Below, piece by piece: positions 19,401-26,808 of a stretch of DNA of 64,000 nucleotides (position 1 is its first letter; each line of letters begins with the position of its first letter). The notes under the pieces are model-generated. The model did no database searches. It saw nothing but the letters and a program-made list of their open reading frames with translations, and was not told the origin of the DNA. Made by a program: the position numbers and the translations under genes. Origin of the DNA: Janibacter indicus. Its GTDB lineage: Bacteria > Actinomycetota > Actinomycetes > Actinomycetales > Dermatophilaceae. The DNA lies in contig NZ_FWXN01000004.1 of assembly GCF_900176385.1 (NCBI RefSeq), positions 124,001 through 188,000 on the forward strand, in the 5' to 3' direction.

Positions 19401-19524
19401 GCTCGACGTCCCCGCCGAGCACGGTCACCTCGTGGCCGCGGTCGTGCTGGGCGGCGGCGAGCACGGCGACGTGGCTCTCGACGCCGGCGAAGTCCTGGGT
19501 GCACACCACGTGGGTGATCCTCAT
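16483..19524 (-). CDS. three-part fusion: GT4 - GT4-like - nucleotidyltransferase (NTP_transf_5-like)
   Basis: A continuous 1013-codon frame holds three enzymes. Residues 1-345 are a GT-B family 4 glycosyltransferase (VVCTQDFAGVESHV start, VQRLEAEKQTEVGIRA, CGVEGLGLAVVEAMASGLPV). Residues 346-735 are a second GT-B protein (VVISLEPWDEVWRRNQHL, LYDITDDWLAAQR, PIKLHEYLAAGRVVVSTPV), like enzymes that make UDP-galactofuranose or related linkages in such loci. Residues about 736-1013 are a nucleotidyltransferase-like domain with HIKGAAIDDAM and RRPGDIDVLVRPED, whose DxD would bind metal. No stop separates them; internal GTG codons (for example 18489) could act as secondary starts. It overlaps the wzy-like gene upstream and the PqqD gene downstream by four bases each. 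Confidence 0.85.
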   Translation of the reverse strand: MRITHVVCTQDFAGVESHVAVLAAAQHDRGHEVTVLGGDVERMRAAIDRPAVSVRPVRGILDAVRQLAGPAGSAADLVATHMSAADLAATIAPTLVGTPIVSTRHFAARRGSRAVSRAALWLTARRMDAEIAVSSHIRKVVGGEPTVVLPGIPHRHAGESGEPREPTVLMVQRLEAEKQTEVGIRAFAASGLADDGWQLRVAGDGAERPRLEALARELGIGGSTTFLGHRHDVDALMSRASIFMATCGVEGLGLAVVEAMASGLPVVASAAAGHLETVGPVAAAALFPVGDPVAAGRLLVALAHDPRRRAAYGAALRARQHSTFSITGQAAATDAVYEHAAARRAVTTGPADRCLVVISLEPWDEVWRRNQHLVAGLLRTDPGLRVLFVEPPSDLSQAIRTGSLPRPGRGLRIGPRLDGVAPGAIWLHEPTKPLPRLLDHGYDRRWARGILRSASRAGLPQPTLWVNDPAGAELLEMSDWPALYDITDDWLAAQRDDATHARLVRQEDELMQGCAEVVVCSTGLVRTKSPRRPVTLIQNAVDAEGIRRARARPADLPPGPVAVYVGTLHSDRLDLGLCVATADALGDTGTLVLVGPNALGRDEDARLAAAGVVRLGPRPASEVGGYLQHADVLVVPHVVDEFTESLDPIKLHEYLAAGRVVVSTPVSGFRDVADERRRVVPAQDFAATVAAAVPASDTFPTGSDPTVPTWAERVEQMRAVLERVSGGQPGDGVADVPLGARVRLGHAAIQHIAATHGVDLLHIKGAAIDDAMTHPGRRPGDIDVLVRPEDVALLLRLTTDAGFRLVSGFRTGSPFGHAATLDHPVWGHLDVHRHFPGIGLDATAAFDHLWEGRTHRDIGGARCATPGPAAHGVLLVLHAARNVEGGQATADVEHVWHHADDEARAAMAAEAVAIGAETAFAVGTGETDRVQDAAGLRDWLALTQGDSRLSEWRARIRTAPDAPSRLRLIAMLPLVNTDALAARLGRPPTPGEIARAFVDRVRQAVVEVTGRAR

Positions 19525-20852
19525 GATGACACTGCTCCGGCTGTGGCCCCGGGATGGCGCGCACCGTCCATCGTCGCGTCCTGGGCGAGGAGGGTGCCCC
19601 CTTCGTCGTCGTGCAGGGCCTGGACACCCAGGCAGATCCCGGCGATGACGAAGGGGATGGAGCACTGGCTCGCGACCCAGAAGAGGTCGAACTGCCCCTG
19701 GATGAAGCGGGACAGCACGGCCAGCACGGCCAGGAGGCCGTATTCCGGAGGGACCCGCCACAGGACGTACACGCAACCGATCATCAGCACGACGAACCCG
19801 GCCAACCCGATCAGCCCGGCGGAGGCGAGGACCTCGATCTCCGCGTTGGGGGGTTGGAAGGCGGGGTACCTGCCGGTGTACCAGTACCTCAGCCCGACCC
19901 CGACGAGGGGCTGGGTGGACCAGATCTCGATGGCGTCCCCGAACCACGTCAGGCGTTGGAAGTAGGAGTTGAACTGATTGCCGCTCTTCGACTGCTCCTG
20001 GACCAGGGTGCCGACGACGACGGCGGCGGGGATGACGACCAGCAGGATGAGCTTGGAACGACGGCGATCGGTGTTGGACCGGAGCACGAGGATCGCGAGG
20101 ACGATACCGAGCGCGATGATCGCCTGACGGGACTGGGTGAACCCCACGGCTGCTGCCAGCAGCCAGAAGATGCCGGCCGCGAGGTGCGGCTGCAGCTGGA
20201 GCCAGCGGGGTCGGACGTAGGCGATGAGGGCGGTCATCGCGAGGACCGTGCCGAGGAAGTTCTTCTGCATTCCGTAGCCGAGCTCCACCGGCCCGAAGGT
20301 GCCCTGGGCCAGGCTGATCAGGCCGCGGGCGACCACGAAGAGGGACAGGACGCACGCGGTGGCGAGCAGCAGCAGCATGCCCGTTCGCCCGTGGCCACCA
20401 CGACCGATGGCCCACCCGTAGATCAGCGCCCCACCGATGAGGAACCAGGCGTGGACCCACTCGACGCCGTTGGCGAGGTACGGGTTGGCGATCACCGTGA
20501 AGAGCGTGCTGGTCTGGTAGATGGCGGTGAACCAGAGGATCTGTCGCATGGGTCGGCTGTAGGGACGTCGGGCGAAGACCAGCGCCGGAATCGTGCCCAG
20601 ACCCAGGGCGAGGTCGGACACCGACAGGTCGACGCCGCCCCCGCCGACGCGGTATGTGACGTAGAGCAACGGCAGGAAGAGCAGGGGGACGAGTGCGGCG
20701 TCCACTGCGACGAGTCCGAGCAGGAGGACCGCGCCGGCCGCCGCCAGTGCGATCAGCGGCGTCTGAGGGACCAGCCACCCCACGCCGAGTGCGAGGAGCA
20801 GCGCGGCGAGCACGAGCGCCGCAGGCCCGCCGCTCGACCTCAGGGCGTCCAT
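19521..20852 (-). CDS. O-antigen polymerase/ligase-like membrane protein (Wzy/WaaL family)
   Basis: A 443-residue protein with about ten to twelve membrane helices. A large soluble loop at about 290-345 contains SKSGNQFNSYFQRLTWFGDA and PLVGVGLRYWYTG, the arrangement seen in Wzy_C domains, and VGFTQSRQAIIALGI is the typical short motif before it. Such proteins join lipid-linked repeat units outside the membrane. The start overlaps the end of the GT4-GT2 fusion by 13 bases and the stop overlaps the next gene by four, so it is translated as part of a tightly coupled operon. Polymerase versus ligase cannot be told from sequence alone. Confidence 0.85.
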   Translation of the reverse strand: MDALRSSGGPAALVLAALLLALGVGWLVPQTPLIALAAAGAVLLLGLVAVDAALVPLLFLPLLYVTYRVGGGGVDLSVSDLALGLGTIPALVFARRPYSRPMRQILWFTAIYQTSTLFTVIANPYLANGVEWVHAWFLIGGALIYGWAIGRGGHGRTGMLLLLATACVLSLFVVARGLISLAQGTFGPVELGYGMQKNFLGTVLAMTALIAYVRPRWLQLQPHLAAGIFWLLAAAVGFTQSRQAIIALGIVLAILVLRSNTDRRRSKLILLVVIPAAVVVGTLVQEQSKSGNQFNSYFQRLTWFGDAIEIWSTQPLVGVGLRYWYTGRYPAFQPPNAEIEVLASAGLIGLAGFVVLMIGCVYVLWRVPPEYGLLAVLAVLSRFIQGQFDLFWVASQCSIPFVIAGICLGVQALHDDEGGTLLAQDATMDGARHPGATAGAVSS

Positions 20853-22831
20853 GGTCGCTCTCCAGAGCGGGTAAGCGCAGCGGACCTGCCCGTCAGTGCG
20901 GTCTCGACCGCGACGGGGCCGCGGAGATAGCGCACCGCGCGCCGTCGGGCGGCGGCGGCTCGCTGGTCGCGGAGCACGATGCCCCTCACCACGGAACCGA
21001 GGATGGTTGCGGCCCGCGTGACCTGCCAGCCGACGTCGCCGAAGTGCTTGCGGTGGTATCGCTCCTGGGACGCGTGGAAGTGGGCGTCACGGAGCGAGGA
21101 GTCCGTGCTCGTCGCCCCGCCGAGGTGGGTCGCGGCCACCTCGGCGACGAGCTCGTGGCGCCAGCCCAGGTGTGCTGCTCGTCGGGCCCAGTCGGTCTCC
21201 TCCGCGTACAAGAAGAAGGACTCGTCCAGCTCGCCGACCTGGGCCAAGGCCTCGGCACGCAAAAGGAGGACCGAGCCGATCACGTACTCGGCGCGGCGAC
21301 AGCGGCCCAGTCCGATCGCCTCGACGATGCTGCCCCACGGAGTCGGGAAGGGCCACGAAACGCGACTGCTCCGACCCGATCCGTCGACCTGGGCCGGCCC
21401 CACGCTGGCGAGATCGGGCTCACGGAGCAGTCGCTCGTGCAATGTGCGGATGCCGTCCGGGTCGATCACGGCATCCGGGTTGAGGAGGAGGACGTCCGAC
21501 GACGGGTGGAGCCGGTGGGCCAGGCCGTGGTTCACGCCGGCGGCAAACCCGCCGTTGTTCCCCGGGTCGAGGTAGCGGACACCGAGGTCCTCGCACACCG
21601 CACGGACCCCGACGTCGGAGGAGTTGTCCACGACGGTGATCGGCAAGTGCCGGATCGGGGTGAGGGTGTCGCGGAGCATGTCCGCAGAGTGGTAAGCGAC
21701 GACGATGATCTCCAGCTCGCGGTGCGTGTCGTGCCGCTGGAGCCTTGCGACGGCCTCGTAGAGGGTCACGTACTCCGCGCCGATGGACTCCCAATCGTAG
21801 TCACGTGCCCGGGCCAGTCCCCGCGTGCGCATCGTCTCGTGGGTCGGCGTGTCATCACCGGCGCGCCCCAACGCCGCAGCCAGGGCGTCAGGGTCATCCG
21901 GGGGCACGAGGAGGCCGGCATCGCCCACGACGTCCGGCAGTGCGCCGCTGTCGCTCGCGACGACGGGGACACCGCAGGCCATCGCCTCGACAGCCACGCG
22001 CCCGAACTGCTCCAGCCAGCTGGCGGTCGTGCGTGACGGGACGGCGAGCACGTCCAGGCGTCGGTAGAAGTGGGGCAGTGCCGCCTGGTCGACCGGACCG
22101 AGGAACTCGACGCGGTCCGCAGCGGGCGAGCTCGCTGCCATCGAGCGCAGTCGCTCATGCTCGGGTCCTGCACCAGCGATCGCGAGGGTGAGCCGCGGGT
22201 TGCGGGCCACGGCCTCGATGAGGACGTCCACGCCCTTGTGGTGCTCCAACCGGCCCACGTAGCCCACCCGGATCGACGAGCCGTCGAGGTGCCCGGCTGG
22301 GTCGGGGGTGAACGTGGAGCCGTCGATACCCAGCCCGATGAGGACCGCGCGACCGATGAGGCCCTTGCGCCGGACGATCTCGCCCGCGCGCCGGTTGCAG
22401 ACGCTCACGGCGCCGGCGTGCCTCAAGGACCACTTCTCGCACCAGCCGAAGGGAGGTGGGTACCGTTTGTCGAGGTTCTGCGCCGAGTACAGCAGGTACG
22501 GAACCCGGTTGCGCCGGAGTGCCCGGATCGCCAGGACCTCGGCAGTGGCCAGGGCGAAGGGCTCCTCGTGGAGGTCCAGGACGTCCCAATCCTCCCCGAG
22601 CAGCTGCCACAGCCGGCGAGGGTCGTAGAGGAAGAGCGCCGGGTGGGTCCCGAGAGTGCGCACTGCCTCGATGTCCTCGCCGGGCCGAGGGGTCATGGCC
22701 ACCATTGACCCGCCTTCGTCCCACTCGGTCGCGGTCACCGAGTGGACCTCGATGCCCTGCGCCCTGGCGAACCGCTCGCGCGCCCGCCACGCGTCGACGA
22801 CCCCACTGTGACTGATCCTGAGGACACGCAT
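20840..22831 (-). CDS. GT4-GT2 fusion glycosyltransferase
   Basis: The 663-residue protein joins two enzymes. Residues 1-360 form a GT-B family 4 domain (YVGRLEHHKGVDVLIEAV, FGRVAVEAMACGVPVVASDS). Residues about 366-663 are a GT-A family 2 domain of the rhamnosyltransferase type (EIIVVAYHSADMLRD, TVVDNSS, NNGGFAAGVNHG, LLLNPDAVI, FLYAEETDWARRA). I chose the ATG at 22831 because AGGAG lies nine bases upstream; another ATG at 22837 is only three bases from it. It is the first gene of the minus-strand operon that continues with the wzy-like gene, the triple fusion and pqqD-like. It diverges from the BY-kinase gene. Confidence 0.85.
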   Translation of the reverse strand: MRVLRISHSGVVDAWRARERFARAQGIEVHSVTATEWDEGGSMVAMTPRPGEDIEAVRTLGTHPALFLYDPRRLWQLLGEDWDVLDLHEEPFALATAEVLAIRALRRNRVPYLLYSAQNLDKRYPPPFGWCEKWSLRHAGAVSVCNRRAGEIVRRKGLIGRAVLIGLGIDGSTFTPDPAGHLDGSSIRVGYVGRLEHHKGVDVLIEAVARNPRLTLAIAGAGPEHERLRSMAASSPAADRVEFLGPVDQAALPHFYRRLDVLAVPSRTTASWLEQFGRVAVEAMACGVPVVASDSGALPDVVGDAGLLVPPDDPDALAAALGRAGDDTPTHETMRTRGLARARDYDWESIGAEYVTLYEAVARLQRHDTHRELEIIVVAYHSADMLRDTLTPIRHLPITVVDNSSDVGVRAVCEDLGVRYLDPGNNGGFAAGVNHGLAHRLHPSSDVLLLNPDAVIDPDGIRTLHERLLREPDLASVGPAQVDGSGRSSRVSWPFPTPWGSIVEAIGLGRCRRAEYVIGSVLLLRAEALAQVGELDESFFLYAEETDWARRAAHLGWRHELVAEVAATHLGGATSTDSSLRDAHFHASQERYHRKHFGDVGWQVTRAATILGSVVRGIVLRDQRAAAARRRAVRYLRGPVAVETALTGRSAALTRSGERPWTP

Positions 22832-22925
22832 CGTCATACACTCCTAGGACAAGGGCTCTCGACTACGGACACTATCGCTGGTCAACGGCGCGGGAGCCAG
22901 GGAGACATCGACGGCAGGAGCACTG

Positions 22926-24341
22926 GTGCGGTTTACGGAGTTCGTCAGCGTCGTGACCTCCCGGTGGCGAATCATCGTGGCGTGCGTCGTGGTCGCGATG
23001 GCGGTGGCGGGAGTGACGACCTACCTCACAACACCGGTGTACACCGCCCAGGCCACGGTCTACCTGAGCGTCGAACCCGTGCAAGGGCGGGGCGACGGGA
23101 CCGTGGTCCTCACCACCAGCGATCTCGAGACCTACCAGTCGATCCTCGGCACACCCGCAGTGCTCGACCCGCTGCGCAAGGACCTGGGGATGGTCGAGGG
23201 GCACCCGATCGACGTGGAAGCGTCCGTCTCGTCGTCGACATCGATCGTCGACATCACGGCACGCTCCTCCAGCCCGCAGGAGGCCGCTGAGGTGGCCAAC
23301 GGGATCGGTCCACACCTGGCTGACGTGGCGGGCGACTTCTCCACCGTGATCACCAGCTCCAACAACAGGGTCGTGTCGCGGCCACTTCAGCCGGCGTCCG
23401 TGCCGACCAGCCCGACCTCGCCCAACCTGCGCAACAACCTCGCCCTGGCGCTGCTCGGCGGCCTGGTGCTGGGCGTCGGTCTGGCGTTGGTCCGGCACGC
23501 GCTGGACACCAAGGTCCGGTCGGAGGAGGACATCAAGAGTCTGTCAGACGCGCCGGTGCTGGCGACGCTGCCCGCAGAGCGCACGTCGGGCGGGGTCCTG
23601 CTGAGCATCGAGCACGACCCGCACGGCCAGCACGCCGAGAGCGTCCGACGCCTGCGCACCAACCTGCTCTTCGTGGACGTGACCACGGGCCGGCACTCCT
23701 TCGTCGTCACCTCGGCCGTGCCGGAAGAGGGCAAGACGACGACCGCGGTCAACCTCGCGCTCGCCATGGCGGATGCCGGGACCAAGACCCTCTTGGTCGA
23801 CGCCGACCTGCGCAGCCCCTCGGTCGCGGACGTGCTGGGGATCGAAGGCGCCGTCGGGCTCACGACGGTCCTGCTCGGTCACGCCACGCCTGATGAGGTC
23901 ATCCACCGGTGGGGCGCGTCCGGAGTGCACGTCATGCCGGCCGGGCAGGTGCCGCCCAACCCGAGCGAGCTCCTAGGGTCCCAGCCGATGGAGGACCTGT
24001 TCGCAACGTTGGTGGAGGACTACGACTTCGTCATCGTCGACAGCCCTCCCGTGCTCCCGGTGGTCGACGCCGTGATCGTCCAGCGGCTGACCGGCGGCAT
24101 CCTCATGGTCGCCGGACACGAGCGCACCAAGAAGCGTGATCTCGCCAGTGCGATGAAGCAGCTGTCCACGGTTGATGCGGCGGTGTCGGGGTTTGCGCTG
24201 AACTTCGCCCCCGCACGCGGCCACCGGGCCTACGGGTACGGCGGCGAGACCAAAAAGCAGGCAGCCGGGCGGGATCCTGCGATCGCGCGCAAGGTGGTCC
24301 CCGAGCCGGGCTCGCCGTCAGGCCGTGGTCGGCCGAGGTGA
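22926..24341 (+). CDS. Wzz/BY-kinase chain-length regulator (CpsC-CpsD fusion type)
   Basis: The 471-residue protein controls polysaccharide length and export. The N-terminal Wzz part has membrane helix 1 at about 15-35 and helix 2 at about 165-185. A cytosolic bacterial tyrosine kinase domain follows, with Walker A PEEGKTTTAVN (about 264-274), Walker A' LLVDADLRSP (about 289) and Walker B FVIVDSPPVLP (about 367). The C-terminus has a short RAYGYGGETKK stretch with two Tyr that may be the phosphorylated cluster; it is poorer in Tyr than most. The start is GTG at 22926, close behind a CAGGAG. The 88-base gap upstream must hold divergent promoters for this gene and the GT4-GT2 operon. Confidence 0.9.
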   Translation: MRFTEFVSVVTSRWRIIVACVVVAMAVAGVTTYLTTPVYTAQATVYLSVEPVQGRGDGTVVLTTSDLETYQSILGTPAVLDPLRKDLGMVEGHPIDVEASVSSSTSIVDITARSSSPQEAAEVANGIGPHLADVAGDFSTVITSSNNRVVSRPLQPASVPTSPTSPNLRNNLALALLGGLVLGVGLALVRHALDTKVRSEEDIKSLSDAPVLATLPAERTSGGVLLSIEHDPHGQHAESVRRLRTNLLFVDVTTGRHSFVVTSAVPEEGKTTTAVNLALAMADAGTKTLLVDADLRSPSVADVLGIEGAVGLTTVLLGHATPDEVIHRWGASGVHVMPAGQVPPNPSELLGSQPMEDLFATLVEDYDFVIVDSPPVLPVVDAVIVQRLTGGILMVAGHERTKKRDLASAMKQLSTVDAAVSGFALNFAPARGHRAYGYGGETKKQAAGRDPAIARKVVPEPGSPSGRGRPR

Positions 24342-24344
24342 TCC

Positions 24345-24365
24345 CTCAGGCTGGGCGGCCCTGAG
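24345..24365. terminator. weak hairpin between convergent genes
   Basis: CTCAGG (24345-24350) pairs with CCTGAG (24360-24365) over a nine-base loop, immediately after the BY-kinase stop and before the 3' end of the next gene on the other strand. The stem is only six base pairs and has no U-tract, so termination is possible but not well supported. Confidence 0.3.
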
Positions 24366-24386
24366 CGCATCGACCGGAGGTGTGGA

Positions 24387-25034
24387 TCAGTGCGTGGGCG
24401 CTGCCGTCGTGGTCGTTGGCTGCGTCGTGAGCTGGGGGTCCGTGGCCGGCTGCGAGGCCGCAGGCGTGGAGGGGGCAGGCGTGGGTGTGACGACGTCCGC
24501 CTCCGGGGCCGGTGCCGACGAGGGGGTCGTCGACTCGGTGGCGACCGAGCTCTTGTCGGGGTCTGCGCCGTGGGCGCCCTGGCAGTGGCCGAGCGGACTC
24601 AGCGTGAGGTTGCGGGTCTCGGCGCGAGTGGCGCCCCCGCAGTCCCGGTAGGAGTAGGTCAGGGTGAGTGCACCCTGACCTCTGGCGTTCGTTGTGCCCC
24701 CGGCGAAGGTCAGGGTGCTCGACTTCCCCGCTGACACGAAGACGGTGCCGCCTCCGGACACGACCGTCCGACCGTTGATCCGGACCTGGAACGTCCGGAT
24801 GCTGACGTTCACCCCGCAGCGCAGGCCGTTCGACAGCGTCAACCGGACAGTGTACGTCCAGCCCTCCTTGTGGGGACGGCAGCTCCACGAGGCGTCGGGG
24901 GTGATCGGCTGGGCACTGGCCGCGGTGGCGGGCGCAGCCACGCCGAGCGTCACGATCGGAGCGGTCCATGCAGCACCCTTGACCACCGACCGGCGGCCCA
25001 GCGGCTCCGCGCCCTGCGTCGAGTCATCCCCCAT
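24387..25034 (-). CDS. secreted protein with Tat-like signal and Thr/Pro-rich tail
   Basis: A 215-residue precursor begins with a twin-arginine-like signal (GRRSVVKGAAWTAPIVTLGV, about 13-32) and a probable AxA cleavage site near residue 40 (ATAAS). About 45-150 looks like a beta-sandwich domain with four Cys (SWSCRP, LRCGV, RDCGG, GHCQG) and strand-like alternation. About 155-215 is low-complexity Ser/Thr/Pro/Ala. The RRSVVKGAAW pattern is common in secreted actinobacterial proteins of unknown role. I cannot assign a function. It faces away from the PAP2 gene and has its own 151-base divergent promoter region with TANNNT boxes on both strands near 25088-25099. Confidence 0.7.
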   Translation of the reverse strand: MGDDSTQGAEPLGRRSVVKGAAWTAPIVTLGVAAPATAASAQPITPDASWSCRPHKEGWTYTVRLTLSNGLRCGVNVSIRTFQVRINGRTVVSGGGTVFVSAGKSSTLTFAGGTTNARGQGALTLTYSYRDCGGATRAETRNLTLSPLGHCQGAHGADPDKSSVATESTTPSSAPAPEADVVTPTPAPSTPAASQPATDPQLTTQPTTTTAAPTH

Positions 25035-25185
25035 GTTCGCATTCCTCCAGTTGCGAGACCCCGTGCAGCGTGGTAGCGCTGACTGTCACACACTAGCATC
25101 GTCACTGGCTCAGGAGAATGCCTGGTCGACGTCACACCCCCACAGGTCGGTAGCGCAGCAGAGCTCGCCGGAATCGAGGAGCCTC

Positions 25186-25788
25186 ATGGGCAGTCGGCAG
25201 TGGAGGCTGGCACTCGGTTGCGCAGTCGGCTTTGTCGTCGTCTACGTCGGCGCGGTGGTGGCCGAATCAGGCCAGCAGATCGACAACCAGGTGTTCGGGG
25301 CCGCCCAGCAGTTCGGCGGCGGGTCCGTGGCGATCCTCCTTCCGTGGGTGGCCCGTCGCCTCGTCCCCGCGGCTCTTGTCGTCGCCGTCGTCGTTGCTGC
25401 GCTCGTCCGGTGGCGGTGGGACCGGCGGCGTGTGCTCGAGGTTGCCGCGTTCGTCGTCGTGTCGGTGGTCGTCAGCCGGCTGCTGCGGGATCCTGTGCTG
25501 TGGCGGCCGGTCTACAGCGGCGAGGGGTACGCCTACCCCTTCAACACCTTCCCGTCGACGCACGTGACCCTGGTCGCCGCTCTGCTCGTTGCGGTGCGGC
25601 TCCTGTTGCCCCGCCGTCCGCGGGGGCTGGTCGTGGCCCTCGGCCTCGTGCTCGTCCTGGCGATGGTCGGCAACGTGGTCGGGCTCGCGCACCGGCCGAG
25701 CGACACCCTGGGGTCCATCCTCGTGGTCGGCACGGTCGCCGGAGTCGTCTTCGGCGTCAGCGCACGGGCCGACGCGGTTTCCAGCTGA
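25186..25788 (+). CDS. PAP2-family phosphatase, membrane-bound
   Basis: A 200-residue, about six-helix protein of the PAP2 phosphatase family. The three motif regions are RLLRDPVLWRP (about 98-108), FPSTHVTL (about 121-128; Ser-x-His as in PSGH) and GLAHRPSDTLGS (about 165-176; His, Arg, Asp). Such enzymes often recycle undecaprenyl pyrophosphate to the monophosphate, which would serve the glycan assembly coded here (inference). The ATG at 25186 has AGGAG five bases upstream. Its last 32 bases overlap the 3' end of the convergent GT2 gene. Confidence 0.85.
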   Translation: MGSRQWRLALGCAVGFVVVYVGAVVAESGQQIDNQVFGAAQQFGGGSVAILLPWVARRLVPAALVVAVVVAALVRWRWDRRRVLEVAAFVVVSVVVSRLLRDPVLWRPVYSGEGYAYPFNTFPSTHVTLVAALLVAVRLLLPRRPRGLVVALGLVLVLAMVGNVVGLAHRPSDTLGSILVVGTVAGVVFGVSARADAVSS

Positions 25789-26668
25789 TCCCGAGAGCGT
25801 CGCGCACGTCGCCGGCAGCCCCGCGCCACTGGGGCACGATCCAGTTCCTGATCGAGGCAGCCAGGCATCGGGTCTTCCCTGCGACGGGAAGGGGGGCGAC
25901 CAGGCATGCACGGAGCAGGTCGACATCGAGCCTGGTGTGGGGGAAGGCGAAGCGGCCGTGACCTTGCGGACGGTAGAAGGTGACGTCCCCGGCCCTGTCG
26001 GCCGAGTGGGCCAGCGGGTGCTTGCGCTGGAGGAAGGACTGCTCGGGCACCAGGGTGAAGAATCCGCGGGTGGCCAGCTCGGTGAGCATGACGTAGTCGT
26101 CCCCGACCACCGGCCGGAAGCCACGGGTCGCACGGAAGGTTTCGGTACGGACGAGCCCGTACACGAGGTGAGGAGCCTGGGCCCGCATGAAGTGGGCCAT
26201 CCGTTGGTGCGGGGTGGGCTCGTCGATCGTCAGGCTCGCGTCACCGAGGTCTTCGACGACGTCGCCGTGTTCGTCGATGATGCGCGTTCGCGTCATGGCG
26301 AGCACGCAGCCGCTTCCGGCCGCCTCCAGGGCTGCGACGCAGCTCGACACGAAGGTGGGCAGCTTGACGTCGTCGGCAGCGGTGATCGTCAGCAGCGACC
26401 CACGCGCCTCGCGGATGAGGTTGTTGTAGTTCCACGTGCCGCCCCGGTTGTCTGCGTAGCGCAGGTAGCGCACCCGGTCGTCGCCCGCCGCGGCGGACCG
26501 GCAGATCTCCTCGGTGCCGTCGCCCGACCCGTTGTCGCTGATCAGGATCTCGACGGCGGGGTGGTCTTGGGCCATCACGGACGCGAGCGTCTCCGGCAGG
26601 TACCTCTCGCCCTGGTACACCGGGATCCCCACGGTGACCAGGGGTGCTCGGTCCGTCGCGTCGATCAT
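25757..26668 (-). CDS. family 2 glycosyltransferase
   Basis: A 303-residue cytosolic GT-A enzyme. TVGIPVYQGERYLPETLASV opens the fold, ILISDNGSGDGTEEICRS holds the nucleotide-binding Asp, and TITAADDVKLP supplies the DxD-like metal site. No membrane helices are visible. It should add one sugar of the repeat unit; donor and linkage are unknown. The ATG at 26668 has GGGAGA six bases upstream and begins the fold; the open frame extends further upstream but without plausible protein sequence. It diverges from the GT4 gene at 26809 and overlaps the PAP2 gene at its 3' end. Confidence 0.85.
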   Translation of the reverse strand: MIDATDRAPLVTVGIPVYQGERYLPETLASVMAQDHPAVEILISDNGSGDGTEEICRSAAAGDDRVRYLRYADNRGGTWNYNNLIREARGSLLTITAADDVKLPTFVSSCVAALEAAGSGCVLAMTRTRIIDEHGDVVEDLGDASLTIDEPTPHQRMAHFMRAQAPHLVYGLVRTETFRATRGFRPVVGDDYVMLTELATRGFFTLVPEQSFLQRKHPLAHSADRAGDVTFYRPQGHGRFAFPHTRLDVDLLRACLVAPLPVAGKTRCLAASIRNWIVPQWRGAAGDVRDALGISWKPRRPVR

Positions 26669-26808
26669 GGTGTTCTCCCGATGCTGATGGCCTCGGTCCG
26701 CCCTGACGTCGGCGCTCCGCGCGCCTTTGCCTCGCCTGACAGTAGCAGCGGTGTCCACAGCGAGGTGGCTACTCTGGCGTCCATCGGGTGGCACGGGAGG
26801 AGTGACCG

